From the NCBI RefSeq assembly GCF_011038965.1, contig NZ_JAAKEB010000017.1, positions 1 to 44,653 on the forward strand: 44,653 nucleotides of DNA, in the 5' to 3' direction. The position numbers and the translations under genes are program-made. Under the pieces are notes generated by a model. The model saw nothing but the letters and a program-made list of their open reading frames with translations, was not told where the DNA came from and searched no databases. The DNA comes from Adlercreutzia sp. ZJ141 (GTDB lineage: Bacteria > Actinomycetota > Coriobacteriia > Coriobacteriales > Eggerthellaceae). This document shows, piece by piece, positions 14,103 to 20,934 of this stretch (position 1 is the first letter of the stretch; the number at the start of each line of letters is the position of its first letter).

Positions 14103-15260
14103 ATGGGGCGTTCGGGCGAATATGTGAGCAATTTATATGGCGAGATAGCATACCGTTCTTTTAGGCCGGCGCCGCTTCCTCCAGAACCTCAAATTTCATT
14201 GGATGGTGACGACCTCCGGCTTCTTCTTGCCGCTTCTCGTCGTTTGCAAGAGTTAGACACGATGGCTCAGTTCATTCCGAACGCGCAACTTTTCGTATCG
14301 CAGTATGTGCGCAAAGAGGCGCTTGTTTCGTCTCAGATCGAAGGTACTCAGTGTACGCTCGACGACCTGCTCGATCCTGAGGTCGAGAGCAACGCCGACT
14401 TGGATGTTGATGATGTAGTCTGCTACACGAAAAGCCTCTGGCATGCGATCGATCGTCTCGATGAGATGCCTCTTTGTAACCGTTTGCTCCGCGAGGCTCA
14501 TGCTCAATTGCTCGGTAGCGGGCGGGGTTCCGAGCGCAATCCGGGTGAGTTTCGCCGCTCGCAGAATTGGATCGGTCCGTCGGGATGCACGCTGAAAGAT
14601 GCACGTTACATCCCGCCTAATGTCGACGACATGATTGACGCGCTTGCCGACCTGGAGCGCTACATCAACGCTGATCCTGAAATCGATCCGCTTATTCGTG
14701 CGGCTCTTATACACTATCAGTTCGAGACGATCCACCCTTTCCTTGACGGCAACGGCAGGATCGGACGCATGCTCATCTTGCTTTACCTCATCGATCAGGG
14801 AATGTTGCACAGCCCGGTGCTCTACGTATCCTATTTTCTCAAGCGCAACCAAATTGAGTACTACGACCGCATGGGCGAAGTGCGGCGATCGGGCAACTAC
14901 GAGCAATGGATTCGCTTCTTCCTAGAGGCCGTGAAGGCGGCCGCTCAAGATGCCCTTGAGTCGGCGCGTGCCCTTGATCATCTGCACCGGAAGAGCTGGG
15001 AGATCGTGGCAGCACAGCGTGCGGCAAAATCGCTTTCCAGTGTGCTCGAGTACGTGGAGAAGCGCCCCATCATGAGCATCGGGCGTTGCGCGGAGGAATT
15101 ATCCTTGAGCTACAACACGGTTGCTTCGGCGGTACGCAAGCTGTGCGACCTTGGGATCTTAAGGGAAACCACTAACGCTTCGCGCAACCGTGTGTTCGCC
15201 TACGAGAGTTACCTAGCTGTTCTTCGACGGGGAACCGAGCCGCTCGGTGGTGGCCGATAA
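14103..15260 (+). CDS. Fic-domain AMP-transferase with autoinhibitory helix and winged HTH
   Basis: 385 residues. The order is N-terminal Fic_N helices with the inhibitory motif S-S-Q-I-E-G (residues 76-81, matching (S/T)xxxE(G/N)), then the Fic core with H-P-F-L-D-G-N-G-R-I-G-R (211-222) containing catalytic H211 and the nucleotide-anion-binding G-N-G-R, then a C-terminal winged helix (about 310-370) with S-L-S-Y-N-T-V-A-S-A-V. It belongs to the Fic proteins with an N-terminal inhibitor; family members transfer AMP to protein hydroxyls, and the target here is unknown. The HTH suggests self-regulation through the palindrome upstream. AGAGGGAGGCAGGC precedes the ATG. It could be stabilising or defence cargo of the mobile element, which is inference. 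Confidence 0.9.
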   Translation: MGRSGEYVSNLYGEIAYRSFRPAPLPPEPQISLDGDDLRLLLAASRRLQELDTMAQFIPNAQLFVSQYVRKEALVSSQIEGTQCTLDDLLDPEVESNADLDVDDVVCYTKSLWHAIDRLDEMPLCNRLLREAHAQLLGSGRGSERNPGEFRRSQNWIGPSGCTLKDARYIPPNVDDMIDALADLERYINADPEIDPLIRAALIHYQFETIHPFLDGNGRIGRMLILLYLIDQGMLHSPVLYVSYFLKRNQIEYYDRMGEVRRSGNYEQWIRFFLEAVKAAAQDALESARALDHLHRKSWEIVAAQRAAKSLSSVLEYVEKRPIMSIGRCAEELSLSYNTVASAVRKLCDLGILRETTNASRNRVFAYESYLAVLRRGTEPLGGGR

Positions 15261-15370
15261 TGAAGGTATGGCCCCGACCAAAGAGCTCGTCAACGTTGTG
15301 ACCTATTCGTTGGAGAGGCCGGAAGGCACGGCGTTGCTCTTGACAACGCTCGAAGACAAGGCCGACATCA

Positions 15371-15401
15371 GCGGACGGCAGCCGATCTGGCTGCCGTCCG
15401 C
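15371..15401. repeat. Perfect 13-bp hairpin
   Basis: GCGGACGGCAGCC and GGCTGCCGTCCGC pair perfectly around the loop GATCT. There is no T-run after it. Protein-like sequence occurs in two frames on either side of this hairpin (M-A-P-T-K-E-L-V-N-V-V-T-Y-S-L-E-R-P before; D-L-A-A-V-R-C-I-V-E-T-C-A-S-D-L-D-A after), as if a small gene at about 15267-15465 had been frame-shifted here. I do not call that gene. Nothing else is supported in 15261-15635 apart from the terminator below. Confidence 0.5.
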
Positions 15402-15493
15402 TGCATCGTGGAAACCTGCGCCAGCGACCTTGATGCGGTCTTGGAACATGCCCAGATATAAATAGAGCCAGTCCCAGTAGGACCGGCCCTCGC

Positions 15494-15513
15494 AAAGCCT
15501 CGAAGGCTTTTTT
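15494..15513 (+). terminator. Rho-independent terminator
   Basis: AAAGCCT (15494-15500), a CGA loop and AGGCTTT (15504-15510) run straight into TTT, giving TTTTTT at the 3' end. It lies 234 bp after the Fic stop on the plus strand and can end the Fic transcript or that of the degraded small ORF after it. It also insulates the convergent gene at 15636. Confidence 0.6.
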
Positions 15514-15635
15514 ACGTGCGATTATGTTCACACATGCCACCCATCGAGTCAACCGTCTTTCTGTGCTCTTGACGTGCGACAATCCACAGCCTACTCCGAA
15601 ATTACTCCGAAAATCTTTCCGTAGTAGCGCCGCTA

Positions 15636-16331
15636 TCAGTTCTTAGCTATTATCCAGCGTCCGCGAGTGCCACCCTCGCGGACCAAAACGCCTTCTTTGC
15701 GAAGACCCGCTATCACTCTCTCGATATGCCGCTTGCTCATTCCTAGGTTATCTGCGATGCTCTGTGTGCGTATTACGTTTTTTCCGGTGTGGTGTTCCAC
15801 GGCCCCACTACCGACATCATTACCGACATTACCGACATCATTGCCGACAGGATCAACAGCAAGTGGCAGAAAGATGCTCGACCGCTCGGGATTCACCTGC
15901 TCGCTGAGCACCGGTCTCCCAAAACCCGCGTAAGTCCACTTCTTTACCATGTCTGGGACACCGCCCCCAGCACGCTCGCCGATGTTGATGAGCGTGAACA
16001 TCTTCATCATCGTCTCGTTGCGCGGGTCAGAATTGCCGCCGATGTAGACGTCCTCTATACCAATGCGGAAGCCGCCGGGGTTCGAGAAGCGAAGACCGTC
16101 CTCTCTCCAGAGAAAGACTACACCACGACGTTCGTGATAATCCGCGTTCGTAAGGCAGTTCGCAATGGCTTCGCGCAGGGCATCGTGCGCCTCGGTCTCG
16201 TCTACGCGCTGACTGTTCTCGTCGAGCTTAAAGGGTACGTTGATGGCCTGCTTCATGTTGTTGAAGACGCGCCGATAGAAATCGAAGACGTTGCCCGACC
16301 TCCTTAGTGCGTCCCCGCCCCAGCGGCCTTA
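15636..16331 (-). pseudogene. N-terminally truncated ATP-binding regulator (AlbA_2/HATPase_c_4 type)
   Basis: The minus strand reads W-G-G-D-A-L-R-R-S-G-N-V-F-D-F-Y, which matches the middle of this family, directly after a TAA at about 16331. It continues through A-L-R-E-A-I-A-N-C-L-T-N-A-D-Y (GHKL-like N box) and G-E-R-A-G-G-G-V-P-D-M, then N-V-G-N-D-V-G repeats, and ends in a winged helix (S-I-A-D-N-L-G-M-S-K-R-H-I-E-R-V-I-A-G-L). The N-terminal AlbA domain, about 200 residues, is missing. An ATG at 16256 could start a 206-aa protein but has no ribosome-binding site. A 33-bp piece identical to the IS21 terminus (15767-15799) sits in frame between the repeats and the winged helix. Probably non-functional. 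Confidence 0.65.
15767..15799. repeat. Exact copy of the IS21 left terminus (33 bp)
   Basis: These 33 bases are identical to 24545-24577, the first 33 bases of the complete IS21-family element in this window. Identity begins at the first base of the element: the preceding bases differ (G here, C there). On the minus strand it is read as E-H-H-T-G-K-N-V-I-R within the truncated regulator. It looks like a scar or a partial end left by an insertion. Confidence 0.75.
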
Positions 16332-16500
16332 TGCGCCTGCATGTTCAGCCGCGAATCCATCGAATCAGGTGAATTAGACCTCCGCTGCATCCATCTGTCA
16401 GCCCGTTACCGTTAGGCGCTGTCCGTGAGCGCCACATATCTCATACGACCTCCGCCGTGAGCGTCTCCTCCTCTGCGTGCCCCGTCCTGGGAGCCAAGCT

Positions 16501-16624
16501 GCCCGTGGGCACACGCGGCGGCAAGGGCCGCGAAAAACCTTTCGCTGAATACCCAACGAAAGCGACCGAAAGCTCAGGCCTACGGTTTTCGCTTCCTCCC
16601 TTGTCTCCGCGTGCGCCCACGGGC
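16501..16624 (+). promoter_or_regulatory. Long inverted repeat in the leader of the 16,687 gene
   Basis: Bases 16501-16527 and 16598-16624 form a 27-bp inverted repeat with 24 matches plus a G-U wobble, enclosing 70 bp. Inside, GCGAAAAACC and GGTTTTCGC pair again. The motif CAAGGGCCGCGA (16522-16533) lies on the left arm and recurs at 17588 and 19364. The RNA leader of the downstream gene would be strongly folded. A regulatory RNA or attenuator is possible; no known riboswitch class is recognised. The rest of 16332-16686 holds no supported gene. Confidence 0.5.
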
Positions 16625-16686
16625 GGCCGCTTCTCCCAAGGAGGCGCATTCGAGGAAGGATGCGCCACGAACACTAGGAGGTCATC

Positions 16687-17394
16687 ATGGGAAACAGAGC
16701 CGTCATCACAACGCCCGAGCGCAAGGTCGGGCTCTTCCTGCACTGGAACGGCGGGCGTGACACCGTGGAGCCGCTACTCAAATACTGCGAGCTCCAGGGA
16801 TACCGCCCTCCGAGCCAAGACGAGTACGGATGGGCGCGCATGTGCCAGGTCATGGGCAACTTCTTCGGGGGTTCTCTATCCCTCGGCATCGGCGAATACA
16901 CCACCGATCGCCAGATGGACCCCGGCGACAACGGCATCTACGTCATCGAGGGATGGCGGATAGCCGACCACCTGCGAACAGAGTACGACGAGGACTGGAA
17001 CGCCGTCGGGATGCGCTCGTTCGACCCTTCCGAGGAGCACGACTGGCACGAGTTCGACGACATGCTGCGGGCATTCGACGCTACCATGCCGGAGGGCCTG
17101 CGTCTCGGCGAGGTGCTCGATTCGGTTGAGGTACCGGTATCCGAGGTGAGGCTCGGCGACGAGGTGTGGCTCTACGACAACGTCTGCGACAAGTGGAAGT
17201 CGTTTTCCGTCGTGGGCTTCGGACAGCCGAGCAGCAACCGCATCGCGGTCGAGATCGAAGCGCCGAACGGCAGGCGCAAGGTCACCTATCCCAACCTGCC
17301 CTACGTCGCCCAGTACGGCCATGACGGCGACTTCTCGTGGAACTGCAACAACTACGTCCACGGCGACCTCGTCCGCATCAAGCCGCGAGAGTAG
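16687..17394 (+). CDS. Conserved mobile-element protein of unknown function, 'MGNRAVIT' paralogue A
   Basis: 235 residues, cytoplasmic, acidic and rich in aromatic residues. The start M-G-N-R-A-V-I-T-T-P and the block L-H-W-N-G-G-R-D-T-V-E-P-L-L-K-Y-C mark a family I associate with plasmids and integrative elements but cannot name. V-M-G-N-F-F-G-G-S-L-S-L-G-I and D-N-G-I-Y-V-I-E-G-W are further conserved blocks, and W-N-C-N-N-Y-V closes the protein. The gene at 18502 is a clear paralogue over its full length. AGGAGGTCATCATG (16677-16689) is shared exactly with two other genes. No catalytic motif is obvious; D/H/W-rich conserved blocks would suit an enzyme or nucleic-acid mimic. It is preceded by a strongly folded leader. 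Confidence 0.8.
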   Translation: MGNRAVITTPERKVGLFLHWNGGRDTVEPLLKYCELQGYRPPSQDEYGWARMCQVMGNFFGGSLSLGIGEYTTDRQMDPGDNGIYVIEGWRIADHLRTEYDEDWNAVGMRSFDPSEEHDWHEFDDMLRAFDATMPEGLRLGEVLDSVEVPVSEVRLGDEVWLYDNVCDKWKSFSVVGFGQPSSNRIAVEIEAPNGRRKVTYPNLPYVAQYGHDGDFSWNCNNYVHGDLVRIKPRE

Positions 17395-17422
17395 GCATCC
17401 GAGACAGAACACCATACTCCCA

Positions 17423-17448
17423 GCCCGTCGGCCCTGTAGTCGGCGGGC
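17423..17448 (+). terminator. Hairpin after paralogue A
   Basis: GCCCGTCG (17423-17430) and CGGCGGGC (17441-17448) pair with one G-T wobble around a 10-nt loop, 28 bp after the stop. It is followed by a pyrimidine-rich stretch but not a clean T-run, so it is a weak or Rho-assisted terminator. From here to 17662 there is only the CAAGGGCCGCGA motif at 17588-17599. Confidence 0.4.
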
Positions 17449-17662
17449 CCTCTTCGCCTCTCTTCTGTTCACGCCAGCGCCCCGATACTTCGCGAGCCGC
17501 ATGAGAAGGTTGCGACCGTCTCTTGACGCGCCCAAGAGCCTCATCCTGCCTTTAACCGGAAAGCTCGCCGAGAACCGTGCGTACGCACAAGGGCCGCGAA
17601 AACTTATCAGGTGCTTTCCAGGAAGTTTAAGCATCAGCCCAAACCAGCTGATTGACCTCCTC

Positions 17663-18079
17663 TTAAAACTTACTCTTCCAGTCTTCGTATTCCTCTTGTG
17701 TTATCTCGCCTGTGATAAGACGGTAACGCACCGCACCCCAGGCCTTGAGCGCGACATCTGTCTTTTGGGCGTTCTTTGCCTTCTGGTCGATCTTGAGACC
17801 GCCGTCGCACATGTCGGGAACGAGCCCGAACTCGTCTTCAAGCTGGAGCAAGGCTCCTACTAAATCCCTTGCGCTCTCGATCTTGTGGTCTTCAAGCATC
17901 CCACGCGACACGCCGAGAGCTTGTGCGATTTTCTCCAGCTGCTCTTCTCCAGGCGTGCGTATCCCGCTCTCGTAGTGCCGGATCGCTCCCTCGGTCATGC
18001 CGACCTTTTCCGCGAGTCCCACGATACTCAGCCCCTGCGCCTTCCGATGTTTCTTGATATTCTCGCCGACAGCCGCCAT
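17663..18079 (-). CDS. XRE-family repressor with C-terminal domain
   Basis: 138 residues. The N-terminal helix-turn-helix (residues 5-60) reads L-S-I-V-G-L-A-E-K-V-G-M-T-E-G-A-I-R-H-Y-E-S-G-I-R-T-P, a textbook C1/Cro fold. The C-terminal 70 residues are a helical Glu/Lys-rich domain ending in I-T-Q-E-E-Y-E-D-W-K-S-K-F, seen on many phage- and ICE-type repressors. It is transcribed against its neighbours, between the two MGNRAVIT paralogues, as expected of an element's master repressor. Its own promoter region at 18115-18136 contains two CGTAC cores, and CGTACAA recurs in the perfect palindrome at 20050-20079 in front of the mobilisation genes, which may be its operator. Confidence 0.85.
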   Translation of the reverse strand: MAAVGENIKKHRKAQGLSIVGLAEKVGMTEGAIRHYESGIRTPGEEQLEKIAQALGVSRGMLEDHKIESARDLVGALLQLEDEFGLVPDMCDGGLKIDQKAKNAQKTDVALKAWGAVRYRLITGEITQEEYEDWKSKF

Positions 18080-18501
18080 ACGCGCCCGCTTTCTTCAAGT
18101 CTTGCTATATCCGTCATTATCGTACAAACCCGTACCACGTGGTTGCAGCAAAAGGCAGCTCGTTCCCGGCGCTCACGGAAATGTCGCAACAGCTGCAAGT
18201 CTTTCCTCGGTCTCTGAGAGCACCGCCTCCCACGCCTCCTTGCCTTTGATGATCGCCCCGCCCCGCCTCTCATCCAGGAACTCTTGCACGAAACCCGCCT
18301 CATGCGCCGCAAGGCGCGTCCTTCCTGCGCAAAACTCGCACAAGCAGATTTCCCTCGACACGCCTCTCGTGCAGGTTGCGGCCTTGACGGCCTTTGCGAA
18401 GAAGCCCGCTTTATTCCTTGCGCCGCAGGCGGAGCCCGTGCACGGCCCCGGATCACAAGGCGGTGGCACAGGGCGACCGCCAAAAGAACAAGGAGGTCAT
18501 C
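18080..18501. other. Intergenic region between the XRE repressor and paralogue B
   Basis: The left part (18115-18136) carries the repressor's promoter with CGTAC direct repeats. The right part is the leader of the gene at 18502: from 18464 its sequence (TCACAAGGC, then AAAAGAACAAGGAGG) parallels the leader of the gene at 19570, so the two leaders are duplicates. I see no supported ORF in it; open frames crossing it are shadows caused by high GC content. Confidence 0.5.
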
Positions 18502-19161
18502 ATGGGAAATCGGGCAGTCATCACAACGCCGAAGAAGGACCTGGCGCTCTACCTGCACTGGAACGGCGGACGCGACACGGTGGAGCCGCTGCTCAAGTAC
18601 TGCGAGCTTCAAGGGTACCGCCCGCCGAGCCGCGACAGCTACGGATGGGCGCGGATGGCGCAGGTCATGGGCAACTTCTTCGGAGGTGCCTTAAGCGTGG
18701 GCATCAACCGATTCGACCGGCTCGGCGACCAGGGCGACAACGGCGTCTACATCATCGACGGCTGGAAGATCGTCGGCCGCATCGAGGAGGAGCTCGATGG
18801 CGACTACAACGTCACGGGCTGGCATGAGTTCCCGGAGTCCCGCGAGCAGCACGAGCACGACTTCGACGACATGCTGCGAAGCTTCGATAAGGCCATGCCC
18901 CCCAAGCTTCGGCTCGGCTCCTTCCTCGATTCCGTCGAGGTGCCCGTCTCCGACATCCGCGTTGGCGATCTCGTGTTCATGCGCGATTTCGAGTCCGCGT
19001 GGAAGGTCTACCCCGTCGTCGGCTTCGGCGAGGGCGTGCACAACGGATCCGACGTGACCGGCGTCCCCTACGTCGCGCGCTACGACCACGACGGCGACTA
19101 CTCCTGGAACTGCAACAACTACGTGCAGGGAGACGTCGCTTACATTATGCCGCGCAAGTAA
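18502..19161 (+). CDS. Conserved mobile-element protein, 'MGNRAVIT' paralogue B
   Basis: 219 residues. It is colinear with paralogue A (16687) from M-G-N-R-A-V-I-T-T-P to W-N-C-N-N-Y-V, with long identical blocks such as L-H-W-N-G-G-R-D-T-V-E-P-L-L-K-Y-C and W-A-R-M-x-Q-V-M-G-N-F-F-G-G. The middle and the stretch before the final tyrosine-rich block differ and are shorter here. AGGAGGTCATCATGGGAAA at 18491-18509 is the same initiation region as in A. The frame is open 108 bp upstream, but this start is fixed by the ribosome-binding site and by the paralogue. Function unknown. Two diverging copies on one element suggest specialisation, for example against different host factors. Confidence 0.8.
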   Translation: MGNRAVITTPKKDLALYLHWNGGRDTVEPLLKYCELQGYRPPSRDSYGWARMAQVMGNFFGGALSVGINRFDRLGDQGDNGVYIIDGWKIVGRIEEELDGDYNVTGWHEFPESREQHEHDFDDMLRSFDKAMPPKLRLGSFLDSVEVPVSDIRVGDLVFMRDFESAWKVYPVVGFGEGVHNGSDVTGVPYVARYDHDGDYSWNCNNYVQGDVAYIMPRK

Positions 19162-19170
19162 GTCTCCATG

Positions 19171-19203
19171 GGAGCTGCCGGCCCCACGCGGGCTGACAGC
19201 TCC
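19171..19203 (+). terminator. Hairpin terminator after paralogue B
   Basis: GGAGCTGCCGGCCC (19171-19184) pairs with GGGCTGACAGCTCC (19190-19203), two positions being wobble or mismatch, with a 5-nt loop, nine bases after the stop. TTCCCC follows, so the U-tract is short. Confidence 0.5.
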
Positions 19204-19569
19204 TTCCCCGAAAACAACTCCGACAGGCCATCGAAATCGTGTGACCGGATTGCCGAAGGGGCTCACCTGACCCGACCGACGTTCTCCCCCGATACCCTCC
19301 TGCGCGCCTCACCCTTTCCTGCCTTATCACACGCACGCTCGCACGGAACCGCTCGGGCTTTGACAAGGGCCGCGATACTTTTCCCATTTCTTTTCATGGA
19401 AGAAGCGCCTTCGCAATCCCCCTGAAAACAAATGAAAAAACTAGCGCGGCAGGAACCAACCTTCCATGTGCCGCTTCGCTTTCCCCTTTGCAAAGCGCGC
19501 GAACCCGTGCGCCCTCCCGTGTCACAAGGCAAGGCAAAGGGTCGAGCCTAAAACAGCCAGGAGGTCATC
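19204..19569 (+). promoter_or_regulatory. Promoter and leader of the YraN-like gene
   Basis: TTGACA occurs at 19360-19365 and merges with the motif CAAGGGCCGCGATA (19364-19377), the third copy of the motif seen at 16522 and 17588. A clear -10 at 17 bp is not evident. The last 60 bp (from TCACAAGGC at 19521) parallel the leader of paralogue B and end in AGGAGGTCATCATG, the same start context. No ORF is supported here. Confidence 0.45.
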
Positions 19570-19938
19570 ATGAAAGAAATCATCAAGAAGTCTAATCAGG
19601 CAATAGCAGCGTACCTCAATCGCCGGGGATACGAGATCGTTGAGCAGCCCTGGGAAGCCGACATCGACTCGCGCGTGAGCATCGTGGCGAAAGACAAAGA
19701 CGCCCTCGTTTTCACAACCGTCACAGCCTGCAAGGACTCCGATTCGTTCCCAGCAGAGCACCTGAACCAAGAGGAGCTCGAAGGCTTCGCCATCAAGTGG
19801 CTAAAGGACAACCGCAGCCACGCCGATTGCGCCGTTCGCTTCGACCGCATCGGACTGCTTATCATGAGTCCGGACAGGGCGTTCATCAAGCACCACATCA
19901 ACGTGATGTCTTGCAGCAATATCCCAGGGGAGGAATAA
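19570..19938 (+). CDS. YraN/UPF0102-like protein lacking the nuclease residues
   Basis: 122 residues. The order of elements follows the YraN (UPF0102) endonuclease-fold family: A-I-A-A-Y-L-N-R-R-G-Y-E-I-V, then S-I-V-A-K-D-K-D-A-L-V-F, then a C-terminal C-A-V-R-F-D-R-I-G-L-L with a final I-K-H-H-I-N. In active members the central strands read E-x-D-L-I-A-R-D and V-F-V-E-V-K. Here the acidic pair and the E-x-K are replaced (R-V-S-I-V-A and V-F-T-T-V-T-A), so the catalytic site is gone. It is a pseudo-nuclease by sequence and may bind branched DNA or interfere with the host enzyme. CAGGAGGTCATC fixes the ATG, the same start context as the MGNRAVIT genes. Homology is judged by eye. Confidence 0.6.
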   Translation: MKEIIKKSNQAIAAYLNRRGYEIVEQPWEADIDSRVSIVAKDKDALVFTTVTACKDSDSFPAEHLNQEELEGFAIKWLKDNRSHADCAVRFDRIGLLIMSPDRAFIKHHINVMSCSNIPGEE

Positions 19939-20049
19939 CAGACCTCCTTTCCTCCTCTTGAGGAGTCCCGCAAGCGTCGCCGGGTCGATGGGACTCGGCG
20001 GCCTTCGGGGAACAATCGTCGCTCGGAATCACGTGCCAGCACCCAAATT

Positions 20050-20079
20050 CCAAAACCGTACAATTTTGTACGGTTTTGG
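20050..20079. promoter_or_regulatory. Perfect 30-bp palindrome, candidate operator
   Basis: Two 14-bp arms (CCAAAACCGTACAA and TTGTACGGTTTTGG) flank a TT centre. TGTACAAT follows at 20080-20087 and contains a -10-like TACAAT. The site lies about 430 bp upstream of the mobilisation genes. Its CGTACAA core also occurs in the promoter of the XRE repressor gene at 18121, so that repressor may bind both. As RNA it would be a hairpin without a U-tract. Confidence 0.55.
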
Positions 20080-20362
20080 TGTACAATGAAAATGTAATAC
20101 AGACCAGACGGCATCTCATTCCACCATCCGGAGATGCGGCGAAGACGCAAGGAACGAGGCGACTCCATGCTCGCATATGAATCTCAACACTCTCCCTCCA
20201 ACACGGCGGCTAAGCGCCCAGAACGCAATTCTTGGGATAAGTACCCAACTTGGATGCCATAGGCGCTCAGACGCGAAACCCAGCAAGTAGCCCATGGCGT
20301 ATTACATTTTCATTCCATCGCCATGGCACTTGTTCCCCGCAGGCGTTCGAACCGTTATGTCG

Positions 20363-20472
20363 CCGAGCAATTTTGGAGGCTCGGCTCCGGGGAGCGCGGG
20401 GAATGCGGGTGATGAGCCTCGAATCTCGCAGGCGAAATCCGAGGCTCATCACCCGGCGGGGGAGTCCCCGCG
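20363..20472 (+). other. Probable origin of transfer (oriT)
   Basis: Three inverted repeats are packed in 110 bp just upstream of mobC: CCGAGC/GCTCGG (20363-20368, 20379-20384); a perfect 15-bp pair with core GGTGATGAGCCTCG (20407-20421 with 20440-20454); and an outer pair CGCGGGGA/TCCCCGCG (20395-20402 with 20465-20472) enclosing the second. Nested repeats next to a MobC-relaxase pair are the usual anatomy of a mobilisation oriT. The nick site cannot be named by eye. The stretch 20088-20362 between operator and oriT holds no gene I support. Confidence 0.65.
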
Positions 20473-20512
20473 CCCCTGATTGAGAACATTCGGTGGTTAG
20501 GAGAGAAATACC

Positions 20513-20932
20513 ATGGCAGCCAACAACAAGACCCACACCTTGAGCTTTCGCCTCGCGGAGGACGATTACCAAAGACTCGCAAAGCGTTGCCGCGAGGCGC
20601 AGCTCTCCCAGTCGAAATACCTTCGCTATCTCATCCGCATACCGATAGTCACCGAAGGCGAGCAGGCCGATGTCGTGCCGTGCATCGTCCTCGACAAAAA
20701 GTCGTTGCGCAGGATCTCAAAGGAGCTCACGCGCTGGGGGTATCACTACAACCAGGCCGTGCACGCGATGAACTCCATCAACTACTACATCGCGCACGGA
20801 AAGGCCACCTCTGACATCCTTGACGGCAAGGCTGAGAGCATCGAGTGTACGCTTTTGGATGTGAACAACAACGCTCAGCGAATCGTCTACGAGATCGCCG
20901 AGCTTCAGGCCAAGCAGCTCGTCGAGGACTGA
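20513..20932 (+). CDS. mobC: MobC-like relaxosome accessory protein
   Basis: 139 residues. The N-terminus has ribbon-helix-helix character (H-T-L-S-F-R-L-A-E-D-D-Y-Q-R-L, then S-Q-S-K-Y-L-R-Y-L-I), and the MobC signature follows at about residues 60-90 (L-R-R-I-S-K-E-L-T-R-W-G-Y-H-Y-N-Q-A-V-H-A-M-N). MobC binds oriT, melts DNA near the nick and recruits the relaxase. TAGGAGAG precedes the ATG at 20513. It lies directly downstream of the nested repeats proposed as oriT and two bases upstream of the relaxase gene. Confidence 0.85.
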   Translation: MAANNKTHTLSFRLAEDDYQRLAKRCREAQLSQSKYLRYLIRIPIVTEGEQADVVPCIVLDKKSLRRISKELTRWGYHYNQAVHAMNSINYYIAHGKATSDILDGKAESIECTLLDVNNNAQRIVYEIAELQAKQLVED

Positions 20933-20934
20933 CC

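Noticed and set aside
15267-15465. Small gene after Fic
   Set aside because: Protein-like stretches lie in two different frames split by a 13-bp hairpin; no single frame with a ribosome-binding site covers it.
16332-16430. Upstream part of the truncated ATP-binding regulator
   Set aside because: Beyond the TAA at about 16331 no frame continues the family's N-terminal AlbA-like domain.
19596-20168. 190-aa minus-strand ORF across the YraN-like gene
   Set aside because: Shadow of the plus-strand gene: Arg/Ser-rich, no ribosome-binding site, no family features. Several similar long frames in 16.4-23 kb (for example 17321-17863 and 17997-18827) were rejected for the same reason.
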